A DNA stretch of 64,000 nucleotides from Micractinium sp. NFX-FRZ (GCA_029339195.1 JAPTJF010000005.1:310001-374000), one strand, 5' to 3'. Positions 11,101 to 22,437 are shown, counted from the stretch's first letter. Notes: generated from the letters alone by a model not told the origin. Numbers and translations are program-made.

Positions 11101-13177
11101 CCAAGCTGTGGAACGAGGTGAGGGTGCAATTCAAATTTGATCAAGTGCTTGTCAGTGGATTGCGTTGGCACATCTCATAGGCGGAGCAATCTCAGTTGAG
11201 GTGCAGCCAAGCTGTGGAACGAGGTCAGCGTGAGGTGGGCTTTCGTTTCACTTCACTACCAGTGGGTCAAGTGATGTGCTACCAACCTTGGGGGGTGCGG
11301 GATGGGGGAAGGGGGGGAGGCACCTCACCCATGCAGCTGCCTGCCTACGTGCCTGCACACCCACCCTGCCCCGCTTGCTGTACCACCTGTCCCATCCCGC
11401 CGCTCTGCCTCGCCCCTTCCCCTCCCTGCGTCGCATTGAATGGAGCGCAGCCTTGGGTGCACACCCTCCCACCCCGCCCTACGCTGCACTGCGTGCCTCT
11501 CACCCACCCTGCCATGCCATGCCGTACCATGCCGTACCTCCCCGTATTATGCTGTACCCTGTCCTGCCCTGTCCTCACCCTCGCTGCCCTCCCCCTCCTC
11601 TACAGAAAATGGAGAGCTACCTGGGGTGCACGCCCGAGAGCGACGCGCAGGGCGTGCTGCAGGATGTGCACTGGTAAGGGGGCTGCAAATCATACTTGGG
11701 ATTCCGGGCATCTGGGCGGGAAACAACAAACGGGGGAGGGGAGGGGGGAGCTTGTGTAGGTGATGGTATGTACGTAGGTGGTCTTGAAACGCGGCAAGGT
11801 ACGGCCAGAAATCACGAATTGAAAGGTAGCAGGAAGACAACGGATCAAACACAGATAGGCTGAGGGGGGCGCGGTTCTGGCCCCGCTTGGTGCTGGCTGG
11901 AGTGACCGGCGGGTGCCGAGCGCTTGCCGCTGCCGCCCGCCCATGGCCCAGCGGGCTGTCGCTGCTGGGCACCACTTTAGATGCGGCCATGCTGGTTCTA
12001 TAGGTACTTGCCAGCGTCTTTGCAGTCTGGGAAGATCCGCAACACAGCTGTATACAGGTCGGCAGGGGCTGGCAGCGGTTTGCCCGCCCCGCCTCCGCCG
12101 CGACTTGCAGCCAGCGCACCTTGACCTCTCAGACCTCTTGCCAACCACACATCCTCCTACATTATTCTGGCCCCCCACCTTGCAGGTCTGCTGGCCTCTT
12201 CGGATACTTTCCCACCTACTCCTTGGGTGCCATGTACGCCTGCCAGATGTTCAAGGCAGCCGAGCAGCAGCTGCCGGGGCTGGCCGACGAGATTGCGGCC
12301 GGCAAGTTTGACCGGCTCAAGGGCTGGCTCAATGAGAAGGTCCACAAGTGAGCGTGTGTGGGGCGAGGGGTGCCAAGAGGTGGTTGGAATGGCGGGGGCA
12401 GCGAGAGGGACGGGCATTGAGGTAGAGCGGGTGGGTTGGGTGGTTGGAGTGGTAGAGGCAGCGAGTGGGACGGGCCGCGGGGTGGGGATGGGTGGGTGGG
12501 GCAGCGAATGGGATGGGAGTGGGGTGTAGGGTTGAGGAGACAGCAAGGAGAACCAAGCAGGCAAGCAAGCACTGCAGCGCCCAGCAGGCAGCCTGGCGCC
12601 GCGGGCGCTGCCCTCCTGGCCTTGCAGCTGGTCCAATGCCCGCCGCAGCGCACCCCTCTCCTCACCCCACCCCCCACTCTCCCCACCACCCTCGCAGGGT
12701 GGGCTCTCTGCACACAAGTGGAGACGAGCTGATGAAGGCGGTCACTGGAGCGCCCCTCGACCCACAGGTGAGCTCATGGGGCGCATGCGGTGATTTGTGA
12801 GTGTGCCAACAGGCGGGGACGCGTGTTGGGCCGGCAGGTGGGTGGGTGTGGAGGTCCTTGGGCGTGACAATGAGCTAATGGAAGCCTTCTTCAAATGTTG
12901 GGCAGTTGCTGAAGCGCTCCTGGTACTCCCAGGTAACAGGGCTGCGCGCGTACCTGCGCCACCCAGCTCGGAGCGGCTCAACCGCACACATTCCTCCGTG
13001 CGGTGGCACCTCGTGCCGCCGTTGGCCGCGCCCCTGGCCCGTCGGCGCACCCCTTTCCCCCGCTGTCAACCCACGCCTCTTCCTCTCTCCTCCCCGCTTC
13101 TTCACTCCCCTCGTCCTCCCAAGCAGGTCTTCCTGGGATACCTGAAGGACAAGTACAGCCAGTTGTACCAGCTGTGA
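5191..13177 (+). CDS. M32 (Taq-type) zinc metallocarboxypeptidase, putative plastid form
   Basis: Twenty-one exons: 5191-5331, 5537-5678, 5991-6088, 6503-6601, 6793-6899, 7206-7281, 7680-7740, 7936-7991, 8147-8216, 8389-8393, 8641-8704, 9212-9239, 9584-9632, 9852-9965, 10288-10379, 10690-10713, 11048-11117, 11606-11673, 12186-12347, 12698-12767 and 13127-13177; 548 aa. The frame is unbroken and follows the M32 fold throughout: LLGWDEMVMMPPG near residue 65, HPFTGGTHPTDVRMTTRF, zinc motif HETGH (residues 310-314), HES (339-341) supplying the third ligand, IRVESDEVTYPLHIIIRYEL and SAGLFGYFPTYSLGAMYA. The 500-residue core matches the usual family length. M32 enzymes remove C-terminal residues one at a time and depend on a metal ion. 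The first ~45 residues are rich in Ala, Ser, Arg and Lys with no acidic residues, as in a chloroplast transit peptide; this is inference. An in-frame ATG at 5005 is less likely because the added sequence does not look like a targeting peptide. Exon 10 is only five bases. Confidence 0.93.
5671..5742 (+). repeat. 32-bp tandem duplication of a 5' splice site
   Basis: The donor of intron 2 (CTGGCAG|GTGGGT at 5679) is repeated 32 bp downstream (CTGGCAG|GTGGAT at 5711), with GGGGCTCTCATACCGGCTG between them in both copies. Use of the second donor would shift the frame. Confidence 0.8.
5942..5972. repeat. CA-rich dinucleotide repeat in intron
   Basis: An imperfect (CA)n tract lies just upstream of the acceptor at 5990. 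A similar tract is at 7888-7910, again close to an acceptor (7935). Confidence 0.8.
6704..6776 (+). repeat. Two-copy tandem repeat in intron 4 of the peptidase gene
   Basis: The unit CTTTAGACC(T/G)GTACACC...GGGAACCTGC occurs twice, about 38 bp apart, just before the acceptor at 6792. A second doublet (GCAGAAGGGCACC...TTTTGTGTGGGTGGG) follows in intron 5 at 6918-6982. Confidence 0.7.
8705..8880 (+). repeat. ~55-bp minisatellite, three degenerate copies, intron 11
   Basis: Copies share GGGTGGGCAGGGTGACGTT..GGCAAATGG.GGGTGAGGG. The array begins at the donor of exon 11 and fills the first part of the intron. Confidence 0.7.
12360..12530 (+). repeat. ~65-bp degenerate G-rich repeat in intron 19
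   Basis: About three copies share GTGGTTGGAATGG..GGGGCAGCGAG.GGGACGGG. Nothing coding is visible. Confidence 0.55.
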
Positions 13178-14192
13178 GGGAGATGAAGAGGCACCACCGC
13201 ACGCACCGCCAGCTGTACCGGCTGTGAGGGAGCGGGCAGGGCACGCAGCGCCAGCAAGCTGGCCAGCTGGCAACAGTTACAGTGGGCTTGGGGCAGCACA
13301 TGGATAGGTATGATGCTGGGTGCCTGGGCAGCCGCAAACGCTTGGGTGCTGTACAGGCGGCACAGCACCGCCTTCCCTGCAGAGCCAGAGACGTGTGGTC
13401 ACTCGCTTTAAGGGCGCTCGTTCTACCTGTGCTGCCCTTGCTTGAGCCCATCATTACAGTCGACTCGAACATCAGATTCTGTTGTACATGGGCTGATCAC
13501 TGGCAGGCACAGCAGGCACAGCTGGCACGCAAAAGGGACCAACAAAAGGTGCCGTTGCCTCGGCAACAAGACTAGGAGCAGTGGCAGGGGCGGCGGGGGT
13601 CGGGAGAGGGCGACACAAGACGGGTGTACACGTGCGTAAGAGCACGGCAGGTGGATTAGAAGCCCAGGGCGGAGTTCCATTGTGTTGAAAAGGGGTCAGT
13701 AGGGCTGAATGTGACAGCTGGGCAGTGCATGAGGGTCTCTAAACAGGTAGGTGTGGAGCGGCATGGGTGGGAGGAGCACCCATGACAGCGGGGTGCCCAC
13801 GTATGAATGAGCGCACAGGGGCCTGGGGCAAAACGGACAGTGTATGAGGACAGGTGCCGCAGGCCGAGGGAGTTCATGCGGGTTGTTGCCAGGTGAACAT
13901 GTGTGGGGTGGTGAGTCGTGGGTGGGAGGAACGCCGACGGCGGGCCTGTCAAATGTTGTGCGCATGCTGGTGATGTGCGACGGCAGCAACACAGGTCACG
14001 AACGGCAGTGCTGCCATTGCGTGAGGGCATGGATGCATGAAAGAGGGTAGCAGCCCCGCTGGGCGTAGGGCTCTGGGAGAGGAGCAGGCACCTGTAGGCA
14101 GCCGGCGCCCTAGGCTCCCCAGGTGTGCCTCAGCCAGGCGCATTGTGTGCCAGGAGGTGTCACAGGGTGGCGTGATGCTTGGCTTGTGGGGA
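13178..14192. other. Intergenic, convergent 3' ends
   Basis: This is about 1 kb between two tail-to-tail genes. It begins with a second copy of the peptidase 3' end (13208-13231). TGTAA motifs on the minus strand lie at 13454-13458 and 13274-13278 and could end the cysteine-peptidase transcript. I found no plus-strand TGTAA and no further gene. Confidence 0.6.
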
Positions 14193-15837
14193 TCAGGTGA
14201 AGAACCCGGGGGGCGGGGGGGCGGAGGAAGGGGGCGGAGGGGAGGGGATGGGCATGGGCTTGCGGACAGCCCAGGGCTTGGTCCACCCGTCCCAGAGGCG
14301 GTAGCGGGCGTACCACCAGGGCGGGCTCCGGGAGCGGATCAAGTTCGGATAATAGGCGTACTGCGGAGGCAGGGGCGGTACAAACAGGCAAGGGGGGCTG
14401 GTGTGGTCGACCAGGCACTTGGCGTGCAGGCTGAGGAGCACGGGCCGGAGAGGGGCAGGCAGGAGGCAGCAGGGCATGCTGACGCGGCATGCAAGGGGTG
14501 CGGCACTGAGCAGCGTCGTCAATATGCCCTCCATGCGTGCGCGGCACCCAGGGAAGCCCAGCAGGCACCCTGGCACACTGACCGTGTTGCTGGTGCAGAG
14601 CCCGGCACCGCCTCCCATCAGCAGGCGGGCGTAGCCCTGCGGGAATTGAAGGCATGTGAGCGGTGTGAAACATCTGGTGTGTAGTGTAATAGGTCCGCAG
14701 GGGAGGGTCGTTGGAGCGCAGCATGCACGCCACAGCCTGAAACACAGCGTGCACAGCGCAGCATGCCGCCCCCCTGCCACCACAGCTGTTCACAATTCAC
14801 AGCCACCTACTCTACCCCTGCCCTTGCTCACGCTTTCGCCCCAGCTTGTGCCCCAGCTGTTCTTCACCCTCCAGTAAGGCTGGCTGGCGGCAGCAGAGAC
14901 GCCAGAGGAGGCGTCTTTGACCAACACAGTCAGAGGCTGGTAGTAGCCAGTGAGCAGCATTGCTGGGTAGGAGTAGGGGAGGGAGGCAGGGGGAGGGAGG
15001 CAGCGGCACGGGGTTTGGGCGTGAGTAGGTGGGTGGGTGGGTGCAAGGGGCGCAGCATGCCATCATCGCAGGTCGGCTGGGCAGGGCAGGGGAAGGGTGG
15101 GGCTGGGTGATCCTTTCCAATACGCATCAGCAGGGCGCCACACGGGGCCTGGCCCCCCATGCGCCTTCTTGCGGCGGGGGAAAGCAACCAAACAGGCGGG
15201 GCAGGTTTGGCAAGACGACGACCCCACGGGCAGGCACGGCAGGGCGGGCAGCCGGGCTGGCAGGCGGCTCCAAGCCTCTCCTGCCCCTACCGTGGCTCAC
15301 CGTGGTTGATGGACGTGTTGACGCACGGGGTGGCGAACACGCCGCCGCTGTACCAGCGCCAAGGATCCTCAACCCGGAAGTAGAACACGGTGGGGGTGAA
15401 GGCCACGGCCTGTGCAGCAGGTGGGTGGTGGGTTTGGGTTGTGGGGGCAAGGCAGCGGCATGGGGTGTGTCAAACCCGGAAGTGGAAGGCAGTAGATTGG
15501 GGTGCAGGGCGATGGCCTATGCAGGGGGGAGCAAGGGGGATTACTTGAATGAACATCGCTGGCTCCGCCTGCTTTAAGAGGGAAGCAACGGCATGTCAAG
15601 TAGAGTGAAGTCGATAAGCCAAGTTCAGCCACAGGCATAGCGGGGGCATTGCCAGCGGCCCCGAACGCAAGCTCAGCTTGCCTTCTTCAGTGCCGGGATG
15701 TTGTTGGATGGCACCTGAATGAACCCAGGGCTGGCGTTCAGCCTCCGAACTTGGGAGCTCGTGGTGGCCTGCGTGCGCAATGAACACAGGGTGCGGGCAG
15801 CGGGATGGGGCAGCTCCGTCGGACGAGCGGCGGCGGC

Positions 15838-15882
<45 letters not shown>

Positions 15883-18800
15883 GACCTGCCCATCAAGCCA
15901 GTGACACACGAACCAGCGCCTCACCGACAGCACATTGCTTCTACAAAAGTCGGTGGTTCCGGTGTACGGGTACTTAGCTTCCGTGGTAATGTTGAACTTG
16001 AAGCTGGAACAAGGGGGGGGGGAGGGGAGCGGGCACGGCGGGCGGTCAGTGGCTGGCTGGCTCGGGGCGATGGCAAAAGCAGGCAGGCTGGCAAGGGCTG
16101 CCTGTTGGGGTTCCACCCCACCATGCCTGCACTTTGCACCCAACGCTGGCAGCTGCTGCGGCCTGTGTGCACAGCATAGCTCAGCCAAGCGGCGCTGCAT
16201 CGGCATCAACTCCCTTACCCCGACAGCTTCAATACATTGCTGCACACCACACACACTCACGCATAGTTCATGGCTTCGTCGCTGTACCCGCCGCCGCATC
16301 TGCCGAGGCGGGGCGGCACATGTGGCTACGTCAGCCCCCCAAGGCAGTCAAGCAAGCCAAGCCAAGCCAAGCCATGCATGCCCTCTTGTTTATGCACCGC
16401 CCAGACATGCTCCAACCCCTGCCCCCTGCCGCGATTGTACTTGCAGGCACAAACCACAGCTGGCTCTTTCTCAAAGGGGTGCGAAGAGGCTGTGCCAGAC
16501 ACCAGTTTGCTCGGGCGACTGTCTGCCTGCCCAGCAACCCACCAAGCCAGCCAAGCCATCCCGCTCCCTCGCAGTGTCCCCCTCCCTCCCACCCACCCGC
16601 CACTGTTGTACGTCGCTCCTGTTGAGCTTGTGGTGGGGCTGCGGCAGCAGTCCTGCGGGCAACCAAGAAGAGAGACGGTCCCAGGGGTGGGCAAATGAGC
16701 ATCGTGGGTTGTGTGAAGCAGCAGCCGAGCTCGCCAGTGGCTGCTGGTGCTGGAGATGCAGAGCAGGCAGGGCACTGACTTTCGGCTGTTTCACGGCCAG
16801 CAGCGGTGCACCCTCCAACACCGCCCCCAAAACACCATGCAAACCCCTGTCCGTACCACGAGCTGCTGCTCGGAGAGGTCGTGCAGAGGGTTGCTTGCGT
16901 TGTACTTTGTGCCAGTGAAAATGAGCATGCGGCTTTCAATTGCTGCAGTGAGCGGCAGCAGGGGGAGGGTGGTGACCAGGCACAGTAGTGAGGGCCAGAG
17001 GGCAGCAGCCTGCGGGAGTCAGGGACAGGTGATGCAGGCACAACCGCCCAGCGCGCCGGGGCAGCCAGCACCCCGCCCACCTACCTGCAGCAGCCGCAAA
17101 TGCCCAGCAGCTACCGCATCTGCCCTGCACAGCAGGCAGGGAGGAAGCAGGTGTGAGTTCAATTGGAGAGGATGGGGCAGCACATTGGTGCCAGGTACTG
17201 CCTTGGAGCTGCCCACCACACCGAGCAGCCCACTGGCTTGGCAGCCATGTAATCATGCAAGCTGGTTCGATTCCATCACACCCCTCGGCCCACCTGGTTC
17301 TTCACAGGTGTGACGTGCCCCATGGCAGTGTGATCCACGCCCTGCAGCATGCACAGCATGCACACCAGGCGGGCGGGGGAGCTGAGGGGGCACTACACAC
17401 ACACACCAATTGGGGCCGCAATGGAATGCACCGGCATGCAACTGCACAGCGCTGAGGTGCACTGAACTGCCACGTTGGCAGCGGGCAAGGTGGCGCAGGC
17501 ACGCGGCAATCTTTCAATGCCCCGCAAACTGGCGCCACGTGCCCCCGGGGCTGGTCCCCACCGCCGCACCCTGCGCTGCACCCTGTGCAGGCGGAACTGC
17601 CAGCACCCCCTTCCCCGCCCCTCTGCAAGCGCCGCCTTGCCGACCTCCTGCCCAGCCAGGGGCTCTCACGGGGCGCACCAGGGAGAGTATTGGGCTCAGG
17701 TCGGTCAGCAGGTCGGGCCACTTCCCCAGGCTGGAGAGCACCGCGGCACCCACTTCATCGCGCAGCAGCACTTTGGTCCGGAACTCCCCGTTGGTCCTGC
17801 AGCCAGCAAGGCAAGTGTTGGTACACATACATGCAAATGAGCATGGCAGGCAGGCTGAGAGGGAGGCAAGAGCGACAGGCGGGCAGGCTGAGAGGTAGTC
17901 AAGCCGGCGAGTGGCGTGCGCCGAGCTGCAGGCGTGGTGAGCACCGAGGGTGCAGTGAAGTGCGGGAGGCCGGCCAGTAGGGTGGCTGGGGCAGACGAGT
18001 GACTGGGCGCGGGTGACAGCACGCGGACAAGCGGGCGAGTGGACAGCCAGGGAAGGCACATGGGCAAGTAGCGCCATCTGTTGAGACAGCACGGGGCCGG
18101 ACAGGTGCTCTGAACAGGGAGCAGAGCACCCTAGAGAAGCTCTGCACTCACAGGAGGGCATACTCATTCAGGCCGGCGTACCACTGCCCATTCTTGGTCA
18201 ACTGCAGGGGGGAGAGGCAGGGGGGACATGGGTGGGTGTGAGCCACGAGAGGCTGGGCGGGTGGAGGCATCTGGGGAGCAAGGCAGGAGAGGGTGGCAGG
18301 GTTGGGAGCGGGGCAGCAGCGCTCAGAGGCACCGCAGCTGCGCCCAGCGTGCCCAGCGTGCCAAGCGCTTCTGTTGATCAGCGGGCTGCGCTCAGCAATC
18401 GAAATGCCTCACCCGTGAGTTCAGGTTAATGTTGGCGATGGTGCGCAGGTTTATAGCCAGCACGTCCTGCCGCCCTCTGCAGGCAGGCGCAGGGAGACCC
18501 GGTGCAGGCGCTTCACGTCACTTCACTTGACTGCCCCGCTCGCCTGGCGGGGCCGCAGGCGTGGCAGGGCAGCCCAGCCCACAGCCAAGCACCCTGGCTG
18601 TGGCGCCTTCTTGCTACTCGACCCACCCGCCCCCACAGGTAGCCTGCCTGCCCAGCCTCCCCGCTCACTGCAGGCCTTCGCCTTCAAGGTTGCCGTACAG
18701 CGTCGCCTGGGAGGGGTAGCGCCTCAAAAATGAAGACCACAGGGAGGCCATCCCTTGCTTGGCATCACTCGATGGGATGCGCTGAGGACAGGTGGAGTTG

Positions 18801-19184
18801 GGGGTGGAAAGGGGAACAAGAAGGATGTGCAAGTGGTCAGTGGAAGAGGGAGGCGGGGGTGGACCTGGGCGGTGGCGTGCGCCCCGACCCGCTGCCAGCC
18901 ACACGCGCCAGGAGGCCACCGCCGGCGTCAGCTGCCGGGGCCAGCTGCCGGGGCCAGCACACCTGCAACCAGCCGTCGGCCAGCTTCAGCATGATGGGAG
19001 CCAGCTGCTTTGCGTCGGTGGAGCTTTTGAAGCGGAGGTCGTTTATGTGAATGCGAGACACGTTGACAAAGCATGTGTTGACGAGGGCGGCAGCGGCGGG
19101 GGCGGGGGCTGCCGCCAGCAGGACCAGCAGCAGGTGGGCCAACGCCGCCGCCGGCGCGGTGGCACGCGAGGGGGCGCGCCGCAT
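14193..19184 (-). CDS. Papain-family (C1A) cysteine peptidase, secreted pre-pro enzyme
   Basis: Sixteen exons: 19184-18963, 18781-18669, 18476-18413, 18201-18152, 17796-17670, 17341-17294, 17124-17085, 16942-16857, 16652-16612, 16299-16261, 16003-15925, 15768-15682, 15409-15301, 14962-14832, 14636-14583 and 14360-14193; 485 aa. The signal peptide is Arg-rich, then LAHLLLVLLAAAPAPAAA. The I29 propeptide includes LWSSFLRRYPSQATLYGN and NGQWYAGLNEYALLTNGEF. The mature domain starts near VTPVKNQGRCGSCWAF with catalytic Cys214, followed by DLSEQQLV-DCC, CGGGYSDEAMNYA, KYPYTG, the catalytic His in SINHA (368) and Asn in KNSWGTSWGE (403). His and Asn are 35 residues apart, against about 16 in papain, because of a loop after GYYQPL. 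A tail rich in Trp, Tyr, Arg and Pro (YPNLIRSRSPPWWYARYRLW, then SPPPPSSAPPPPG) ends the protein. The enzyme probably acts in the vacuole or outside the cell. Intron 12 has a GC donor (15681-15680). An in-frame ATG at 19208 would add eight residues. Confidence 0.92.
15472..15525 (-). repeat. Decayed copy of the 5' end of exon 13 with its acceptor
   Basis: On the plus strand AACCCGGAAGTGGAAGGCAG..GGCGATGGCCTATGCAGG mirrors the true exon start AACCCGGAAGTAGAACACGG..GGCCACGGCCTGTGCAGC at 15371-15417. The copy lies about 100 bp away inside the upstream intron and no longer carries the frame. Confidence 0.65.
15832..15881. repeat. (CAG)n trinucleotide repeat in intron
   Basis: GCGGCGGCGG is followed by about 14 consecutive CAG units. 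The tract is inside intron 11 of the cysteine peptidase (15924-15769), so it is not translated. Confidence 0.9.
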
Positions 19185-20542
19185 GTGCTCGACAGCTGAG
19201 GAGTTCAAGCCGCGTGTGATCGATAAGGGAGGGGCAGCCTGCTGCTGCTGCTGTCAAAGACCTTGCCCGGAGCGGGGTGGCGAGCTAGGTCACGCTTGCT
19301 GCGCGGGAGAACGAGCCATTCAAGGATATTGCGCGTTGCTGCGCTGCCATGGGGGCCTTTCGCGCTGCCCCTGCAGCTGTCCCCGCTGGCGCCCTACTTA
19401 GTACCCGGTACTTACTGCGGTACAGTTCTTGAGTCCACTCGTGGACCCTTTCTTATGCAAAGGTGGACTCCAGCTGCCAACACGCTTCACACGATGTTGA
19501 GGGTGAGGTATGCAGCTTGCCAAGAGGGGTGATGATGCGGCGGCGGTGGGAAGGTGGCTGGCCAGATGGGTTGATGATGTGCACTTGAACGTGTGGCCGC
19601 AATGCATCGACGTGTCATGCCGCACGTCAGAACAGGTGGGAGGCCTGCAGCTTCCCGCAGTGGCCGCCCTGTGCCAGGTTCCCAGAAGCGGCCAGCGTTG
19701 GGTTCTGCTTTGCGCATCCTGGACCGCTTGCAGAGGACATTACAAGGGCTGCAGGGGGGCAGGGGGTCGAGGGAGGTGGCATCAGATCCTGAGCTGCCTG
19801 CGGCAGAAGGCAGGCAGGCATGCAGGCAAACAAGCCTAGGCTTGCCCCCATTGGTATTCCACGGCCTGACGGGTGATGCCAGAGTAACAGGTGCTGCTGC
19901 ACCCCCCCTCCACTCAAAACCAAGGCTGCTTGAACCTCCGCCCATCCACTGCAGGAGCGCCACACGGCCAGTGCGGGACCTGTTGGTTTACAACACCTGG
20001 TGGTGTACAAGTGTATGTGGTGTTAAAACGTCACAACGTATAACCATTGACGCAGGAGTGTGTATATGTGTTTGGAGGGGGTGGAGGGGGGGGGAGGTAT
20101 GTTGGTGGATGTGTTGCCAGCAAATGGAGGTGGACTTGGGCGTGCATGAGCCGAGCGTCTCGGAATGAGATAAGTCGATGGTGGTTGTAATCAAGAGGGA
20201 TGGATATATGCACCGCCATAGAACACAGTCAAGCAAGGATGCCCACGCTACGCTCCCTCTCAAGTATGGTGCTTGGCTACACAGAAGGGTCAGCCGCTGC
20301 TGCACAGCGGTGCATCGCTCGAATAATGGAGACAGGCGCTCGAAGGGCAGGCCTCACCAAGCGCTCTCTCTAATACTCGTAACCTCTTGCCTCCTGCATG
20401 ACACATGAGAGCAAACACAAGTTTTTCAGAACAAGCAGCCCTGGCCAGGAAGGGCTGAGCAAGGACAGCGCAAAGCGCACCACGAGGAGGCATGGGGTGG
20501 GGCCGGCCTGCTGGCCCCGGAGCGCTGCCGATGGACCTCATT
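19185..20542. other. Intergenic region
   Basis: This 1.36-kb stretch holds the cysteine-peptidase promoter and the 3' UTR of the first MARVEL-like gene. Minus-strand TGTAA is present at 19988-19992. Several frames are open but none shows codon bias, splice logic or family similarity. Confidence 0.55.
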
Positions 20543-22437
20543 TCAAGGCGCGCCCCACAGCTGACACGGAGCTGTGGGGCAGGGAGGTGCGCTCGTTACC
20601 TGGATTGAGACGCCCAGGCTGAGGGTCCACAGGAACCTGCGGGCAGCGGGGCAGGAGGAGCAGGGGGCAGGAGTGGGCAAGTCGGGCGGGGGATTGGGCC
20701 CGTGTCCGTACATGCCTTGTGTGCTGCCTCCACCCGCCCCTGTGGGCGGCGCCAGCGTGGGCTCTGGCGCCCCAAGGCCCGACCGACCTGACCCCGTTTT
20801 AGCCGCCGCGCCCGAGCGTTCAAGAAGCGGGGCCACCCTTCTGTCTTCAGCCTCCTCCCCACAGACCTGCCCTCCTCCTAGCAAGGTTTCGGACCAGGCG
20901 ATCCAGCAGACAGAGCGCCCCTGCACCCTGTTGACCCAAGGTTAAGGTCTTCGTAATACAATCAGAAGAAGTAGTCGGCGCTTACCACGTGACCCAGCAA
21001 AAAGCGCACGAGGCCCGGGTGCGCGAGTTGTTGGTGTCGCTGTCTGTCAGCATGCGGGTGGTCAGGGCGGCGGCTGCCAGCCAAAACACAAACCACAGGC
21101 CGTCCACAATCGCCGCTGCCTTGCCGCGCACCTGCAGAAGGGTTGGGGGATGGGTCGGGGGCCGAAGTGTGGGTGCGTTGTGAGTGGGCGTGGGTGGGGT
21201 GCAGGTGCGGGGCGAAGCAGGCAGGTAGGCAGGCAGCAGAACAGGTGCCGACGGGGCCAGGCATCGAGCGCTTTGCTGGGCAGAGGCTTCCAAGGGTGCA
21301 GGGTGCGCTACCATTAGCAACACAACGCAGGTGCTGTCGGACATGGGCGCTGGGTTGCAGGCGGGCAGCCCAGGCGGGCAGCCCAGCCAAGGCTCTGTCG
21401 ACTCTGCTGCCCTCCCTGGTCCCACTATCACCCCCCTGCCGCGCCTCCCCACCCCACCCCCTGTTAACATCACCCCCTGTCACCCTCAGGCGCAGCTCTC
21501 GGCACTGCTGCTGCTGCTCCTCCCACCAGGGACTCACCCCCTTGTTTGCTCCACAGTACGTGACCATGAATATGAACGAGATCAGCAGCCCAGTGATGCC
21601 AGTAAACATCTGCGGGGCGCCCGAGGGGGTGGGGCCAGGGGCACAGAGGGCAGGGCTGGTGGGTTGCAGGGGAGGTGGGGGGGCGGGCGGGCCAGATGGG
21701 GGGTCCTGCCTCAACAAGCTGCTTCCCTGGAGGGGCGCGGCACCACAAGCTGGCACCATGCGCGGCTGCTGCCGCGGAAGCCAGGCCGGCCGCGCGCCGC
21801 CCACGTCTGCAACCAGCCGTGTTCGGTCCTGCACCCGCGAGACCCTGCCGCCTCACAATGTAGTTGTACTCGCTGCTCCCCTTGTATTCCACGATGACTG
21901 AAAAGGCAATGATGCTGCCAATCATCTGCAGGGGAGGCAGGGAAGAAGCAAGAGCGTGGGCGCGCGGCGGGGTGCGGCAGCTACACGGTGCCGGGCGAGC
22001 AGGGCCTGCTCGGAAAGGGCAAGAGACTTCTGGCTGGATGCCACAGGTCCCCATGCTCATGCCAGCAAGGTATTGAGGAGAATCAGAGGGGAGGAGGGGT
22101 GCGGGCTTGTGCCAGGCGCTTGCAGTGGCAGCTTCCTCGGTGGTGCCTGCCGTGGCGCTGCGGCGGCGACGCCGCCAGTCAATTCCTTGGGCTGCTGCTA
22201 GCGCTGCTAGGAGCTGCCGGTATCGAAACCAAGCTGTCTCGGGCCCCTAACCTCTGCTCGAAATTGTCGGCGACACCGCGCCACGCGGTGTTGTCGCTCC
22301 CGCCGCGTGAGACGACTTGCGCACCTTGTCGCTGGGGCTGGCAGGCTTACCGACTTCCCCGCAGCTGGCACAACCTCTGGGCTTACCTCGCAGAACCGCA
22401 AGACGAACGGCAGGCTGGTGGCAACTCCATCGCCCAT
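20543..22437 (-). CDS. MARVEL-like four-helix membrane protein, tandem copy 1
   Basis: Exons 22437-22387, 21925-21857, 21609-21538, 21131-20986 and 20636-20543; 143 aa. A short cytosolic start (MGDGVATSLPFVLRFCE) is followed by helix 1 (MIGSIIAFSVIVEY), helix 2 (MFTGITGLLISFIFMVTYC), helix 3 (AIVDGLWFVFWLAAAALTT) and helix 4 (CAFCWVTWFLWTLSLGVSI). Helix order, the Arg just before helix 1 and the small aromatic-rich helix 4 resemble MARVEL domains, which sit in membrane-apposition and vesicle-trafficking proteins. The family call is by pattern only. The last exon is read straight through to TGA at 20543; a possible donor after VSIQ (GTAACG) exists, but no better downstream exon was found. It is the first of three tandem paralogs. 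Confidence 0.8.

Noticed and set aside
13282..14050. Open frames between the two convergent peptidase genes
   Set aside because: They are short, not conserved-looking, and fall in expected 3' UTRs.
19593..20168. 191-aa plus-strand frame
   Set aside because: It has no plausible splice structure, domain or initiation context. It probably arises by chance in GC-rich DNA.
20581..20625. A final intron in MARVEL-like copy 1 after VSIQ
   Set aside because: A GTAACG donor exists, but the reachable acceptors give either a very short or an implausible extra exon. Reading through to TGA is simpler and matches the single last exon of copy 2.
20574..20945. 123-aa plus-strand frame overlapping MARVEL-like copy 1
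   Set aside because: It is antisense to a real exon and intron, and its composition is that of a shadow frame.
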